DNA of 64,000 bases from Rhodopseudomonas sp. (GCA_016124795.1 WGNB01000027.1:34613-98612), one strand, 5' to 3'; shown: positions 26,412-36,730, counted from the stretch's first letter. Program-made: numbers and translations. The notes: generated by a model not told the origin, from the sequence alone.

Positions 26412-29153
26412 ATGACATCGCAAGCCGCAACGACCACGCCCGGCCAAAGTCGGGCGCTGTGGATGTCCACCATCGCTTTCACGGTTTGCTTTGCCGTGTG
26501 GACCATTTTCGCCATCATCGGCATTCAGATTAAGCAGCGGCTCGGGCTGAACGAGACCGAGTTCGGCCTACTGGTCGGCACACCGATCCTCACCGGCTCG
26601 CTGACGCGCATCTTCCTTGGTATCTGGACCGATCAGTATGGCGGCCGGCGCGTCTACACGGCGGTGATGCTCGCTGCTGCAGTCGCAACCTTCCTGCTCA
26701 CTTACGCTCACACTTATCTTCAATTTCTGACCGCCGCCCTCGGCGTCGGAGTCGCCGGCGGCTCGTTTGCGGTTGGTATCGCTTACGTGTCGCGCTGGTA
26801 CTCGGCCGAAAGACAAGGCACCGTGCTCGGCATCTTCGGTGCCGGCAACGTCGGCGCCGCCGTCACCAAGTTCTGCGCTCCGTTCGTTCTCGTCGCCTAT
26901 GGCTGGCAAGTGACGGCACAGGTCTGGGCCACGGCGATCGCGCTGATGGCGATCATTTTCTGGTTTACGACGAGCGAAGATCCGGTTGAGATGGCGCGTC
27001 GCGCCAAGGGTGAGCGGCCGCGCAGCGCCTGGCTCGAACTTGAGCCGTTGAAGAACCTGCAGGTCTGGCGTTTCTCGCTCTATTATTTCTTCGCCTTCGG
27101 TGGCTTTGTTGCGCTGGCGTTGTGGCTGCCGCGTTACATGATTGGCGTCTACAAGCTCGACATTGAAACAGCGGGCATGCTGGCCGCGGCCTACTCGATC
27201 CCGGCGAGCTTGTTCCGGGCTTACGGCGGCGTTCTCTCCGACCGTTATGGCGCGCGCCGCATCATGTACTGGATGTTCAGCGTTTGCGCGGCGATCGCCT
27301 TCATCCTGGCCTATCCGCCGGCTGAATACGTTATTCAGGGCATGAAGGGTCCGATCCAGTTTCATATGGCGACCGGCGTCGTCACCTTCACCTGCCTGAT
27401 CTTCGTGCTCGGCTTCTTCATGAGCCTTGGCAAGGCCGCGGTCTATAAGCACATCCCGGTCTATTACCCGAACAATGTCGGTTCGGTCGGTGGCCTGGTC
27501 GGGATGATCGGCGGCCTCGGCGGTTTCGTGCTGCCGATCGCCTTCGGCGTGCTCAACGATCTCACCGGCATCTGGACCAGCTGCTTCATGCTGCTGTTCG
27601 TCATCGCCGCTGGTTCCCTGCTTTGGATGCATCTTGCGGTCCGGCGTATGGAGCGCGAGGCGCTGGCACCCGGCCTGGAGAAACTACCGCAGTTCCCCGA
27701 AATGCAGCCGATCCACGAGGAAAAGCATGTCGGCGCTCTCGCTGGTCATGTGCTCGCCGAGTGGAAGCCCGAGGATCCGAAGTTCTGGGACGAAAAGGGT
27801 AAGGCCGTCGCCCGGCGCAATCTGTGGATCTCGATCCCGGCGCTGCTACTCGCCTTCGTGATCTGGATGGTGTGGTCGGTTGTCGTTGCTAAACTGCCGG
27901 CGGTCGGGTTCAAGTTCACGACCGATCAGTTGTTCTGGTTGGCGGCGATGCCGGGTCTGTCCGGTGCCACCTTGCGCATCTTCTACTCCTTCATGCCGCC
28001 GATCTTCGGCGGCCGGCTGTGGACCTCGGTGTCCACCTGGTCACTGATGGTGCCGGCGGTCGGCATCGGCCTGTCGGTGCAGTCGCCCGATACGCCCTAC
28101 ATCATCTTCCTGTCACTGGCCGCTTTGTGTGGTCTCGGCGGTGGCAACTTCGCCTCGTCGATGGCCAACATCTCCTTCTTCTTCCCGAAGGCGGAGAAGG
28201 GTAACGCGCTGGCGCTCAATGCCGGTCTCGGCAATCTCGGCGTCAGCGTCGGCCAGTTCGTCATTCCGCTGGTTATCACGACGGCGGTGTTCGGCTGGGT
28301 CGGCGGTGAACCGCTCAGCGCTAGCGCCACGACCAAGCTGTGGCTGCAGAATGCCGGCTTCATCTGGGTGCCGTTCATCGCCATCTCGGCGACCGCCGCC
28401 TGGTTCGGCATGAACGACATTGCCGCGATGAAGGCATCCTTCGCCGATCAGGCGGTGATCTTCAAGCGCAAGCACAACTGGCTGATGTGCTGGCTCTATA
28501 CCGGCACCTTCGGCTCGTTCATCGGCTACTCGGCCGGCTTCCCGCTGCTCGCCAAGACCCAGTTCCCGCAGGTCGACTCCTTGAAATACGTCTTCCTCGG
28601 GCCGCTGGTCGGCGCGCTGTCGCGCTCGGCGACCGGCTGGCTGTCGGACAAGTATGGCGGCGGCCGCGTCACCTTCTGGACCTTCCTGGTGATGATCGCG
28701 GCAGTGGGCGGCGTGCTCTACTTCCTCGGCATCAAGGACCAGGCCAACGCGTTCTGGGGCTTCTTCGCCATGTTCATGGTGTTGTTCTTCGCCACCGGCG
28801 TCGGCAACGCTTCCACGTTCCAGATGATCCCGACGATCATGCGCACCGAGATGCCGCGCCTCGAGCCCGGCATGTCGCTGGCCGATCGTCAGCGTCAGGC
28901 GGAAATGGAGTCGGCGGCGATCATCGGCTTTACCTCGGCAGTCGCGGCCTACGGCGCCTTCTTCATCCCGAAGGCCTACGGCACCTCGATCGCGCTGAGC
29001 GGCGGGCCGGAAGTGGCGCTGTGGGGCTTCATGGCCTTCTACGTCACCTGCGTCGCTATCACCTGGGGCTTCTACACCCGGCGCGGCGGCCTGCTGCGCG
29101 ATGTCGAACGCGGCAAAGGTCTGCCGCCCGCGGCCGCGCAACCCGCCGAATGA
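26412..29153 (+). CDS. narK: Fused NarK1-NarK2 nitrate/nitrite transporter
   Basis: The 913-aa protein consists of two consecutive major-facilitator modules of about 12 helices each. The first (residues 1 to about 430) is NarK1-like, with GSLTRIFLGIWTDQYGGRRVY and the nitrate-signature segment GVAGGSFAVGIAYVSRWY. The second (about 465-913) is NarK2-like, with GLSGATLRIFYSFMPPIFGGR and ALCGLGGGNFASSMANISFFFPKAEKG. In Paracoccus such a fusion supplies nitrate import (proton symport) and nitrate/nitrite exchange to a respiratory Nar enzyme. It leads narGHJI with 16 bases to narG. Confidence 0.95.
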   Translation: MTSQAATTTPGQSRALWMSTIAFTVCFAVWTIFAIIGIQIKQRLGLNETEFGLLVGTPILTGSLTRIFLGIWTDQYGGRRVYTAVMLAAAVATFLLTYAHTYLQFLTAALGVGVAGGSFAVGIAYVSRWYSAERQGTVLGIFGAGNVGAAVTKFCAPFVLVAYGWQVTAQVWATAIALMAIIFWFTTSEDPVEMARRAKGERPRSAWLELEPLKNLQVWRFSLYYFFAFGGFVALALWLPRYMIGVYKLDIETAGMLAAAYSIPASLFRAYGGVLSDRYGARRIMYWMFSVCAAIAFILAYPPAEYVIQGMKGPIQFHMATGVVTFTCLIFVLGFFMSLGKAAVYKHIPVYYPNNVGSVGGLVGMIGGLGGFVLPIAFGVLNDLTGIWTSCFMLLFVIAAGSLLWMHLAVRRMEREALAPGLEKLPQFPEMQPIHEEKHVGALAGHVLAEWKPEDPKFWDEKGKAVARRNLWISIPALLLAFVIWMVWSVVVAKLPAVGFKFTTDQLFWLAAMPGLSGATLRIFYSFMPPIFGGRLWTSVSTWSLMVPAVGIGLSVQSPDTPYIIFLSLAALCGLGGGNFASSMANISFFFPKAEKGNALALNAGLGNLGVSVGQFVIPLVITTAVFGWVGGEPLSASATTKLWLQNAGFIWVPFIAISATAAWFGMNDIAAMKASFADQAVIFKRKHNWLMCWLYTGTFGSFIGYSAGFPLLAKTQFPQVDSLKYVFLGPLVGALSRSATGWLSDKYGGGRVTFWTFLVMIAAVGGVLYFLGIKDQANAFWGFFAMFMVLFFATGVGNASTFQMIPTIMRTEMPRLEPGMSLADRQRQAEMESAAIIGFTSAVAAYGAFFIPKAYGTSIALSGGPEVALWGFMAFYVTCVAITWGFYTRRGGLLRDVERGKGLPPAAAQPAE

Positions 29154-29169
29154 GAAGGACGAAAGAACA

Positions 29170-32100
29170 ATGAGTCATTTTCTCGATCGGTTGACCTTCT
29201 TCAAACGCGGTGACGAGACTTTCTCCGACGGTCACGGCATTACGACTCACGAAGATCGGCGCTGGGAGGACGGCTACCGCAAGCGTTGGCAGCACGACAA
29301 GATCGTGCGCTCGACGCACGGCGCCAACTGTACCGGTTCGTGCTCGTGGAAGATCTACGTCAAGGGTGGCATTGTCACCTGGGAGACGCAGCAGACCGAT
29401 TATCCGCGCACGCGGCCGGAACTGCCCAACCACGAGCCGCGCGGCTGTTCGCGCGGCGCCAGCTACTCCTGGTACCTCTACTCGGGCAACCGCGTGAAAT
29501 ATCCGCTGGTGCGGTCACGGCTTTTGAAGCTGTGGCGTGAGGCGCGGGTCTTGCGCACGCCGGTCGCGGCCTGGGCCTCGATCGTCGAGGAGCCGGCGAA
29601 ACGTGAAGCCTATGTCTCGAAACGCGGCCTCGGCGGCTTCGTCCGCGCCACCTGGGACGAGGTGACGGAGATCATCGCGGCAGCCAATGCCTACACCGCG
29701 AAGAAACATGGCCCGGACCGCATCATCGGCTTCTCGCCGATCCCGGCGATGTCGATGGTGTCTTACGCCGCTGGCTCGCGCTACCTGTCGCTGCTCGGCG
29801 GCGTCTGCATGTCGTTCTACGACTGGTATTGCGACCTGCCGCCGGCTTCTCCGCAGACCTGGGGCGAGCAGACCGACGTTCCCGAGAGCGCCGACTGGTA
29901 CAACTCGGGCTTCCTCATTTTGTGGGGCTCGAACGTCCCGCAGACGCGCACGCCTGATGCACATTTCTACACCGAAGCGCGTTATCGCGGCGCCAAGAGC
30001 GTCGTCATCTGCCCGGATTATTCGGAAGCCTCGAAGTTCGCCGATCTCTGGATCTCGGTGAAGCAGGGCACCGACGCGGCGCTCGCCATGGCGATGGGCC
30101 ACGTCATCCTGCGCGAATTCCACATCGACCGCAAAGCCAGGTATTTCGAGGACTATGTCCGCCAGTACACGGATATGCCGATGCTGGTGGAGCTCGTGAA
30201 GCAGGACGGCAAGCTGGTGCCTGGGCGGCTCCTGCGTGCCTCCGACTTCACGGGCGATCTCGACGAGACCAATAATCCGGAGTGGAAGACCGTCGCCTTC
30301 GACGAGCAAAGCCAATCGATCGTCGCGCCGCGCGGTTCGGTCGGCTTCCGCTGGGGTGAGAAGGGCAAATGGAATCTCGAGGAGAAGAAGTCGGACGGCG
30401 CAGCCACCAAGCTGCAACTGTCGCTCGCCGACAATCGCGACGAACTGGCCGATGTCGACTTCCCCTATTTCGGCAATCGCGAGCATGACCATTTCGCCGG
30501 CACCGACCATCCGAGCGTTCTGACGCGCAAGGTTCCGGCCAGGCGCGTCGCGCTCAAGGATGGCGAGAAACTGGTCGCGACCGTCTACGACCTGTTTGTC
30601 GCTAACTACGGCCTCGACCGTGGCTTCGGCGGCGACCACGTCGCCAAGTCCTATGACGAGGACGTGCCCTATACGCCGGCCTGGGCGGAAAAGATCACTG
30701 GCGTGCCGCGTGATCAGATCATCACGGTGGCGCGCGAGTTCGCGCTTAATGCCGAGAAGACCAATGGCCGCTCCATGGTCATCATCGGCGCGGCGATGAA
30801 CCACTGGTATCACTGCGATATGAACTACCGCGGCGTCATCAACATGCTGGTGATGTGCGGTTGCGTTGGCCAGTCGGGCGGCGGCTGGTCGCATTATGTC
30901 GGTCAGGAAAAGCTGCGCCCGCAATCGGGCTGGCTGCCGCTGGCCTTCGGTCTCGACTGGGGCCGGCCGCCGCGCCAGCAGAACTCGACGTCGTTCTTCT
31001 ACGCGCATACCGATCAGTGGCGCTACGAGACCGTCGGCGTCGAGGAAATTTTGTCGCCGACCGCACCGGCCGGTCCTTGGGACGGCGCGCTGATCGATTA
31101 CAATGTGCGCGCTGAGCGCATGGGCTGGCTCCCGTCGGCGCCGCAGCTCAGGCAGAATCCGCTGGAGATCGCCAGGAAGGCGGCCGCCGCCGGCCTTGAG
31201 CCGAAGGACTATGTCGCCAAGGCACTGAAGTCCGGCGAGCTGCAGATGTCCTGCGAGGACCCGGACCATCCCGACAACTGGCCGCGCAACATGTTCGTGT
31301 GGCGCTCGAACCTGCTCGGCTCGTCCGGCAAGGGCCACGAGTATTTCCTCAAGCACCTGCTCGGCGCCACGCATGGTGTGCAGGGCAAGGACCTCGGCGA
31401 AACCGGGCACCAGAAGCCGAAGGAAGTCGCGTGGCACGACGATGCGCCGAGGGGCAAGCTCGACCTCCTGGTGACGCTCGACTTCCGCATGTCGACGACC
31501 TGCGTCTATTCCGACATCGTGCTGCCGACCGCCACCTGGTACGAGAAGAACGACCTCAACACCTCGGACATGCATCCCTTCATTCACCCGCTGACGTCGG
31601 CGGTGGATCCGGTGTGGGAGGCGAAAAGCGACTGGGAGATCTACAAGGCCATCGCCAAGGCGTTCTCGCGCGTCGCGCCCGAAGTGCTCGGCGTCGAGAA
31701 GGACGTGGTGCTGACGCCGATCCAGCACGATTCGGCCGGCGAAATCGCGCAGGCGCTCGACGTCAAGGACTGGAAGAAGGGCGAGATCGACCCGATCCCC
31801 GGCAAGACCATGCCGGCGGTGACGGTGGTCGAGCGCGACTACCCCAACATCTACAAGCGTTACACCGCGCTCGGGCCGTTGATGCAGAAGATCGGCAACG
31901 GCGTGAAGGGCATGGCCTGGAACACCGAGCACGAGGTCGAACTCCTGAAGCGTCTCAACGGCGAAGTGACGGAGGAGGGGACGACCAAGGGCCTCGCCCG
32001 CATCGACACTGACATTGACGCCACCGAGGTCATTCTGTCGCTGGCGCCGGAGACCAACGGCGAAGTCGCGGTCAAGGCCTGGGACGCGTTGTCCAAGACC

Positions 32101-32934
32101 ACCGGCCTTGACCACACGCATCTCGCTATCCCGAAGGAAGACGAGAAGATCCGCTTCCGCGACGTGGTGGCGCAGCCGCGCAAGATCATCTCGGCGCCGA
32201 CCTGGTCTGGCCTGGAGTCGGAGAAGGTCTGCTACAACGCCGGCTACACCAACGTCCACGAACTGATCCCGTGGCGCACCCTCTCCGGTCGTCAGCAGCT
32301 CTATCAGGATCACCTGTGGATGCGGGCTTTCGGCGAGGCCTTGTGCGTCTATCGGCCGCCGGTCGATCTCAAGGCCGTCAAGCCGGTGATCGATTCCAAG
32401 CCGAACGGCGAGAAGCAGATCGTCCTCAACTTCATCACGCCGCACCAGAAGTGGGGCATCCACTCGACCTACACCGACAACCTGCTGATGCTGACTTTGT
32501 CGCGTGGCGGGCCGATCGTCTGGATCAGCGAGAACGACGCCAAAAAGGTCGGCATCGCCGACAATGACTGGATTGAGGCCTACAACTCGAACGGCGCGCT
32601 GGTTGCGCGCGCCGTGGTGTCGCAGCGCGTCAAGGACGGCATGTGCATGATGTATCATGCGCAGGAGAAGATCGTGAACGTGCCCGGTTCGGAAGTGACC
32701 GGCCAGCGCGGCGGCATCCACAATTCGGTGACGCGCGTGGTGGTGAAGCCGACGCACATGATCGGCGGCTATGCTCAGCAGGCCTACGGTTTCAACTACT
32801 ACGGAACGATCGGCACCAACCGCGATGAGTTTGTCATCGTCCGCAAGATGAAGAGTGTCGATTGGCTCGACAAGCCAACCGCCGACCAACCCGAACCGCT
32901 GGCTGTCTCGCCGAAAATGGAGGCCGCAGAATGA
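29170..32934 (+). CDS. narG: Respiratory nitrate reductase alpha subunit NarG
   Basis: I use the ATG at 29170 (MSHFLDRLTFFKRGDETFSDGHG), with a GAAGGAC ribosome site upstream; the track start at 29101 lies inside narK. The 1254-aa molybdenum enzyme has the N-terminal [4Fe-4S] FS0 motif with His ligand (HGANCTGSCSWKIYVKGG ... CSRGASYSWYLY), the molybdenum-ligand Asp region FYDWYCDLPPASPQTWGEQTDV, and the bis-MGD binding domains. It reduces nitrate to nitrite at the cytoplasmic face of the membrane with electrons from quinol through NarI and NarH. Its stop overlaps narH by ATGA. Confidence 0.97.
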   Translation: MSHFLDRLTFFKRGDETFSDGHGITTHEDRRWEDGYRKRWQHDKIVRSTHGANCTGSCSWKIYVKGGIVTWETQQTDYPRTRPELPNHEPRGCSRGASYSWYLYSGNRVKYPLVRSRLLKLWREARVLRTPVAAWASIVEEPAKREAYVSKRGLGGFVRATWDEVTEIIAAANAYTAKKHGPDRIIGFSPIPAMSMVSYAAGSRYLSLLGGVCMSFYDWYCDLPPASPQTWGEQTDVPESADWYNSGFLILWGSNVPQTRTPDAHFYTEARYRGAKSVVICPDYSEASKFADLWISVKQGTDAALAMAMGHVILREFHIDRKARYFEDYVRQYTDMPMLVELVKQDGKLVPGRLLRASDFTGDLDETNNPEWKTVAFDEQSQSIVAPRGSVGFRWGEKGKWNLEEKKSDGAATKLQLSLADNRDELADVDFPYFGNREHDHFAGTDHPSVLTRKVPARRVALKDGEKLVATVYDLFVANYGLDRGFGGDHVAKSYDEDVPYTPAWAEKITGVPRDQIITVAREFALNAEKTNGRSMVIIGAAMNHWYHCDMNYRGVINMLVMCGCVGQSGGGWSHYVGQEKLRPQSGWLPLAFGLDWGRPPRQQNSTSFFYAHTDQWRYETVGVEEILSPTAPAGPWDGALIDYNVRAERMGWLPSAPQLRQNPLEIARKAAAAGLEPKDYVAKALKSGELQMSCEDPDHPDNWPRNMFVWRSNLLGSSGKGHEYFLKHLLGATHGVQGKDLGETGHQKPKEVAWHDDAPRGKLDLLVTLDFRMSTTCVYSDIVLPTATWYEKNDLNTSDMHPFIHPLTSAVDPVWEAKSDWEIYKAIAKAFSRVAPEVLGVEKDVVLTPIQHDSAGEIAQALDVKDWKKGEIDPIPGKTMPAVTVVERDYPNIYKRYTALGPLMQKIGNGVKGMAWNTEHEVELLKRLNGEVTEEGTTKGLARIDTDIDATEVILSLAPETNGEVAVKAWDALSKTTGLDHTHLAIPKEDEKIRFRDVVAQPRKIISAPTWSGLESEKVCYNAGYTNVHELIPWRTLSGRQQLYQDHLWMRAFGEALCVYRPPVDLKAVKPVIDSKPNGEKQIVLNFITPHQKWGIHSTYTDNLLMLTLSRGGPIVWISENDAKKVGIADNDWIEAYNSNGALVARAVVSQRVKDGMCMMYHAQEKIVNVPGSEVTGQRGGIHNSVTRVVVKPTHMIGGYAQQAYGFNYYGTIGTNRDEFVIVRKMKSVDWLDKPTADQPEPLAVSPKMEAAE

Positions 32935-34451
32935 AAATCCGCGCGCAAATCGCGATGGTGCTGAATCTCGATAAATGTATCGGGTGCCACACCTGTTCCG
33001 TGACCTGCAAGAACGTGTGGACCAACCGCGAAGGCATGGAATACGCGTGGTTCAATAACGTCGAGACCAAGCCCGGCATCGGTTATCCCAAGGAGTGGGA
33101 GAACCAGAAACGCTGGAACGGTGGCTGGCGCCGCAAGTCGAACGGCAAGATCGAACCGCGCATCGGCGGCAAGTGGCGGGTGCTGGCGAACATCTTCGCC
33201 AACCCCGATTTGCCGGAGATCGACGACTATTACGAGCCCTTCACCTTCGACTACGAGCACCTGCAGAACGCGCCGGAGCTCAAGGCTTCGCCGACGGCGC
33301 GGCCGCGCTCGCTGATTACCGGTCAGCGCATGGAGAAGATCGAGTGGGGCCCGAACTGGGAGGAGATCCTCGGCACCGAATTCGCCAAGCGGTCGAAGGA
33401 TGTCAACTTCGACGGCGTGCAGAAGGACATCTACGGCCAGTTCGAAAACACCTTCATGATGTACCTGCCGCGGCTGTGCGAGCACTGCCTCAACCCGGCC
33501 TGCGCCGCCGCCTGTCCTTCGGGCGCGATCTACAAGCGCGAAGAGGACGGCATCGTCCTCATCGACCAGGACAAGTGCCGTGGCTGGCGCATGTGCGTGT
33601 CCGGCTGTCCGTACAAGAAGGTGTATTACAATTGGTCGAGCGGCAAATCGGAGAAGTGCATCTTCTGCTATCCGCGCATCGAGGCGGGGCAACCGACGGT
33701 GTGCTCGGAAACCTGCGTCGGCCGCATCCGTTATCTCGGCGTCGTGCTCTATGACGCCGACCGCATCGAAGAGGCGGCCAGCGTGCCGAACGAGCAGGAC
33801 CTCTATGATGCCCAGCTCGGCGTCTTCCTCAACCCGCACGATCCGCGCGTCATCGAGCAGGCCCGCCGCGATGGCATCAACGAGAACTGGCTCGAGGCCG
33901 CGCGGCGTTCGCCGGTCTACAAGATGGCGATGGAGTGGAAGGTCGCCTTCCCGCTGCATCCCGAATATCGCACGCTGCCGATGGTCTGGTACGTGCCGCC
34001 ACTGTCGCCGATCCAGTCCGCGGCGCAGGCCGGCAAGATCGGCCATGACGGCGAGATGCCGGATGTGCGCTCGCTCCGCATTCCGCTGAAGTATCTCGCC
34101 AACCTGTTGACCGCCGGGAAGGAGGAGCCGGTGGCGCTCGGCCTCGAACGCATGTTGGCGATGCGCGCCTATATGCGGTCGAAAACCATCGACGGCGTCA
34201 TCGACGAGAACATCGCCAAACGCGTCGGCCTCACCAGCCTCGCGATCGAGGACATGTACCACGTCATGGCGATCGCCAATTACGAGGACCGCTTCGTCAT
34301 CCCGACGGCCCACCGCGAGGTCAACGAGGACGCCTACGACTTGCGCGGTTCCTGCGGCTTCTCGTTCGGCAATGGCTGCTCCGGCGGCACCTCCGAGACC
34401 AATCTGTTCGGCACGCCGAAGCGCGGCAAGAACCCGATGGAGATGGCTTGA
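32931..34451 (+). CDS. narH: Respiratory nitrate reductase beta subunit NarH
   Basis: The ATG at 32931 overlaps the narG stop (ATGA); the track start at 32862 is upstream in narG. The 506-aa iron-sulphur subunit carries four Cys clusters: CIGCHTCSVTCKNVW; CEHCLNPACAAACPSG; CRGWRMCVSGCPYKK, where Trp replaces a Cys and so gives a [3Fe-4S] cluster as in other NarH; and CIFCYPRIEAGQPTVCSETC. It relays electrons from NarI haem to NarG. The narJ ATG overlaps its stop codon by one base. Confidence 0.97.
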   Translation: MKIRAQIAMVLNLDKCIGCHTCSVTCKNVWTNREGMEYAWFNNVETKPGIGYPKEWENQKRWNGGWRRKSNGKIEPRIGGKWRVLANIFANPDLPEIDDYYEPFTFDYEHLQNAPELKASPTARPRSLITGQRMEKIEWGPNWEEILGTEFAKRSKDVNFDGVQKDIYGQFENTFMMYLPRLCEHCLNPACAAACPSGAIYKREEDGIVLIDQDKCRGWRMCVSGCPYKKVYYNWSSGKSEKCIFCYPRIEAGQPTVCSETCVGRIRYLGVVLYDADRIEEAASVPNEQDLYDAQLGVFLNPHDPRVIEQARRDGINENWLEAARRSPVYKMAMEWKVAFPLHPEYRTLPMVWYVPPLSPIQSAAQAGKIGHDGEMPDVRSLRIPLKYLANLLTAGKEEPVALGLERMLAMRAYMRSKTIDGVIDENIAKRVGLTSLAIEDMYHVMAIANYEDRFVIPTAHREVNEDAYDLRGSCGFSFGNGCSGGTSETNLFGTPKRGKNPMEMA

Positions 34452-35158
34452 TGAGCATCACCCTGAAAGCCCTCTCCGCGCTTCTGACTTATCCGACCGC
34501 CGAGCTGACCCAGGCGGCCGGCGAAATCAGGGAAGCGCTGGACAAGGACAAGCGTATCCCGGCGTCGGTGCGCGACCAGTTGCACAAGCTGCTTAATGAA
34601 CTGGCGAGCAACGACCTTTACGACCTGCAGGAGCGTTACGTGCTCTTGTTCGACCGCACCCGGTCGCTGTCGCTGCACCTGTTCGAGCATGTCCACGGCG
34701 AAGGCCGCGACCGTGGCCAGGCCATGATCGACCTCAAGTCACAATATGAGGCGGCCGGTTTGCAGATGTCGGCGAACGAATTGCCCGACTTCCTGCCGCT
34801 GTTCCTGGAATATCTCGCGACGCAGCCGGCGCAGGACGCCTGCGATACGCTTGGTCAGCCGGCGCATATCTTCGCCGCGATCGCGGAACGGCTGCGCAAG
34901 CGCCACTCGACCTATGAAGCGGCATTCCGCGCTCTGATCGCGCTGTCGGCGGCCAAGCCCAAGGACAACGAAATCGCGGCTTTGCTGCAATTCCCCGATC
35001 CCGACGCCGACGACCTCGCAGCGCTCGACGCCATCTGGGAGGACGAGCCGGTGAATTTCGGTCCCGGTTCCGGCGACGGCTGCAAGGATAATCTCATCGC
35101 CCGCGTGCGCGGCGGCATGCGTCCCGCGCCCGACATGCCTCAACGTCCGCGTCATTGA
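34451..35158 (+). CDS. narJ: Nitrate reductase assembly chaperone NarJ
   Basis: The ATG at 34451 shares its A with the narH stop. The 235-aa all-helical protein matches the NarJ/TorD family (LSALLTYPTAELTQAAGEIREAL; YVLLFDRTRSLSLHLFEHVHGEGRDRGQAMIDL; ELPDFLPLFLEYLA). NarJ binds the NarG N-terminus and is required for molybdenum cofactor and FS0 insertion before membrane attachment. The gene order G-H-J-I is canonical. Confidence 0.95.
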   Translation: MSITLKALSALLTYPTAELTQAAGEIREALDKDKRIPASVRDQLHKLLNELASNDLYDLQERYVLLFDRTRSLSLHLFEHVHGEGRDRGQAMIDLKSQYEAAGLQMSANELPDFLPLFLEYLATQPAQDACDTLGQPAHIFAAIAERLRKRHSTYEAAFRALIALSAAKPKDNEIAALLQFPDPDADDLAALDAIWEDEPVNFGPGSGDGCKDNLIARVRGGMRPAPDMPQRPRH

Positions 35159-35168
35159 GGAAAGCATC

Positions 35169-35873
35169 ATGCGCGACTTGATCACTTCCATCGTCTTCGG
35201 CTGGTACCCTTACCTCTGCCTCACCGTGTTTCTGCTCGGCAGTCTGGTCCGCTTCGACCGCGAGCAATATACGTGGCGCTCTGGCTCGAGCCAGTTGCTT
35301 CGCCGCCGGCAACTGACGTGGGGCTCCAACCTGTTTCATGTCGGCATCCTCGCCATTTTCGCCGGTCATTTCGTCGGCCTGCTGACGCCGATCTGGGTGT
35401 TCGACACGCTCGGCATCTCGCATACCTTCAAGCAGTGGATGGCGATTTCGATCGGCGGCGTCGCCGGTGTTGCCTGCTTCATCGGCATCACGCTGCTGGC
35501 GCACCGCCGCCTGTTCGACCCGCGTATCCGCACCACTTCGTCGTTCGGCGACATCGCCATCCTGCTCCTGCTCTGGCTGCAACTCACGCTCGGGCTTGGC
35601 ACGATCTACGTGTCGCTGCATCATCTCGACGGCCATGAGATGGTGAAGTTCATGACCTGGGCTCAAGGGATTCTCACCTTGCAGCCGGGCGTCGCGGCGG
35701 TGATCGCTGACGTGCACCCGATCTTCAAGGCGCACTTGTTTCTCGGCATGACCATCTTCCTGTTGTTCCCGTTCACGCGCCTCGTGCACATCTGGAGCGC
35801 GCCGGTCTGGTATCTCGGCCGTCGCGGTTATCAGGTTGTGCGCACGCGGCGCCCCATTGTTCCGGCGGAGTGA
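35169..35873 (+). CDS. narI: Respiratory nitrate reductase gamma subunit NarI
   Basis: The 234-aa membrane cytochrome b subunit has five hydrophobic helices. Haem-ligand histidine regions are visible (NLFHVGILAIFAGHFVG, HPIFKAHLFLGMTIFLLFPFTRLVHIWSAPVWYLGR). It oxidises quinol on the periplasmic side and passes electrons to NarH. GAGGAAAG precedes the ATG. The next gene overlaps its stop (GTGA). Confidence 0.96.
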   Translation: MRDLITSIVFGWYPYLCLTVFLLGSLVRFDREQYTWRSGSSQLLRRRQLTWGSNLFHVGILAIFAGHFVGLLTPIWVFDTLGISHTFKQWMAISIGGVAGVACFIGITLLAHRRLFDPRIRTTSSFGDIAILLLLWLQLTLGLGTIYVSLHHLDGHEMVKFMTWAQGILTLQPGVAAVIADVHPIFKAHLFLGMTIFLLFPFTRLVHIWSAPVWYLGRRGYQVVRTRRPIVPAE

Positions 35874-36718
35874 CGGCCATGTCGCTCTCAATCAGCGTGA
35901 ACGTGGCCGGTAACAGCAAGTCCAGGCCGGTCGATATCAGCGTCAATGGCGTCAGCATCGCGCGCGACGTGATTGTTCGCGAGATACAACACCACCCGGC
36001 CGAAAGGCCGGCCGCCGCCTGGTTCGAGGCGGCCCGGGCGCTGGTGGTGCGCGAACTGCTGTTGCAGCGCGCGGCGGCGCTTGAATTGACACCCGAGCCG
36101 CTTACCGAGGACGGTCGCCGCGAAACCGACAATGAAGCGCTGATGCGTGCCGTGATCGAGCGAGAAATCGCCGTGCCCGAACCCGACGAGGCCACTTGCC
36201 GGCGCTACTATGACAACAATAAAGCCCGCTTCCGTTCGCCCGACATCTATGAGGCCTCGCACATCCTGTTTGCGGCGTTGCCGGCGGACCAGGCCGCCTA
36301 TGCGCAGGCGCTTGCTATTGCCGAAGGCGTGCTGGCGGCTCTGATCGAACGGCCCGAGTCGTTTGCAACGATGGCCAGGGCCTATTCGCGCTGCTCGTCG
36401 GCGGCGCATGGCGGCAATCTCGGTCAGATCACCACCGGCCAGACCACACCGGAATTCGAGCGGGCGCTGGTGGCGCTTGAGCCGGGCCAACTCTGCGAAG
36501 CGCCGGTTGAGACACGTTACGGTTTTCACATTATCCGGCTTGAACGCAAGCACGATGGTGAGACTTTGCCTTACGAAGCCGTCGCCGGCCGGATCGCCGA
36601 TTATCTGCGCGATAGCGTCGCACACCGCGCACAGGCCCAATACATCGCCCGGTTGGTCTCGGCCGCGCGCATCGAAGGCATCGAACTGGCCGGCGCCGCC
36701 GAGCATTACGTAAACTGA
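35870..36718 (+). CDS. Parvulin-type peptidyl-prolyl isomerase (PpiC/NifM-like) in the nar operon
   Basis: The frame opens with GTG overlapping the narI stop (GTGA); an ATG at 35879 is an equally plausible start. The N-terminal half is helical (SurA/NifM-like). Residues about 130-245 form a rotamase domain (YEASHILFAAL, FATMARAYSRCSSAAHGGNLGQITTGQTTPEFERALVALEPGQLCEAPVETRYGFHIIRLERK). No signal peptide is seen, so it probably acts in the cytoplasm, perhaps in folding or maturing the nitrate reductase, as NifM does for nitrogenase iron protein. Translational coupling to narI supports this. Confidence 0.88.
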   Translation: MTAMSLSISVNVAGNSKSRPVDISVNGVSIARDVIVREIQHHPAERPAAAWFEAARALVVRELLLQRAAALELTPEPLTEDGRRETDNEALMRAVIEREIAVPEPDEATCRRYYDNNKARFRSPDIYEASHILFAALPADQAAYAQALAIAEGVLAALIERPESFATMARAYSRCSSAAHGGNLGQITTGQTTPEFERALVALEPGQLCEAPVETRYGFHIIRLERKHDGETLPYEAVAGRIADYLRDSVAHRAQAQYIARLVSAARIEGIELAGAAEHYVN

Positions 36719-36730
36719 AGGAACGACACC

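Noticed and set aside
29515-32889. 1124-aa minus-strand ORF opposite narG
   Set aside because: Shadow of narG; composition is the complement-frame artefact and no domain is visible.
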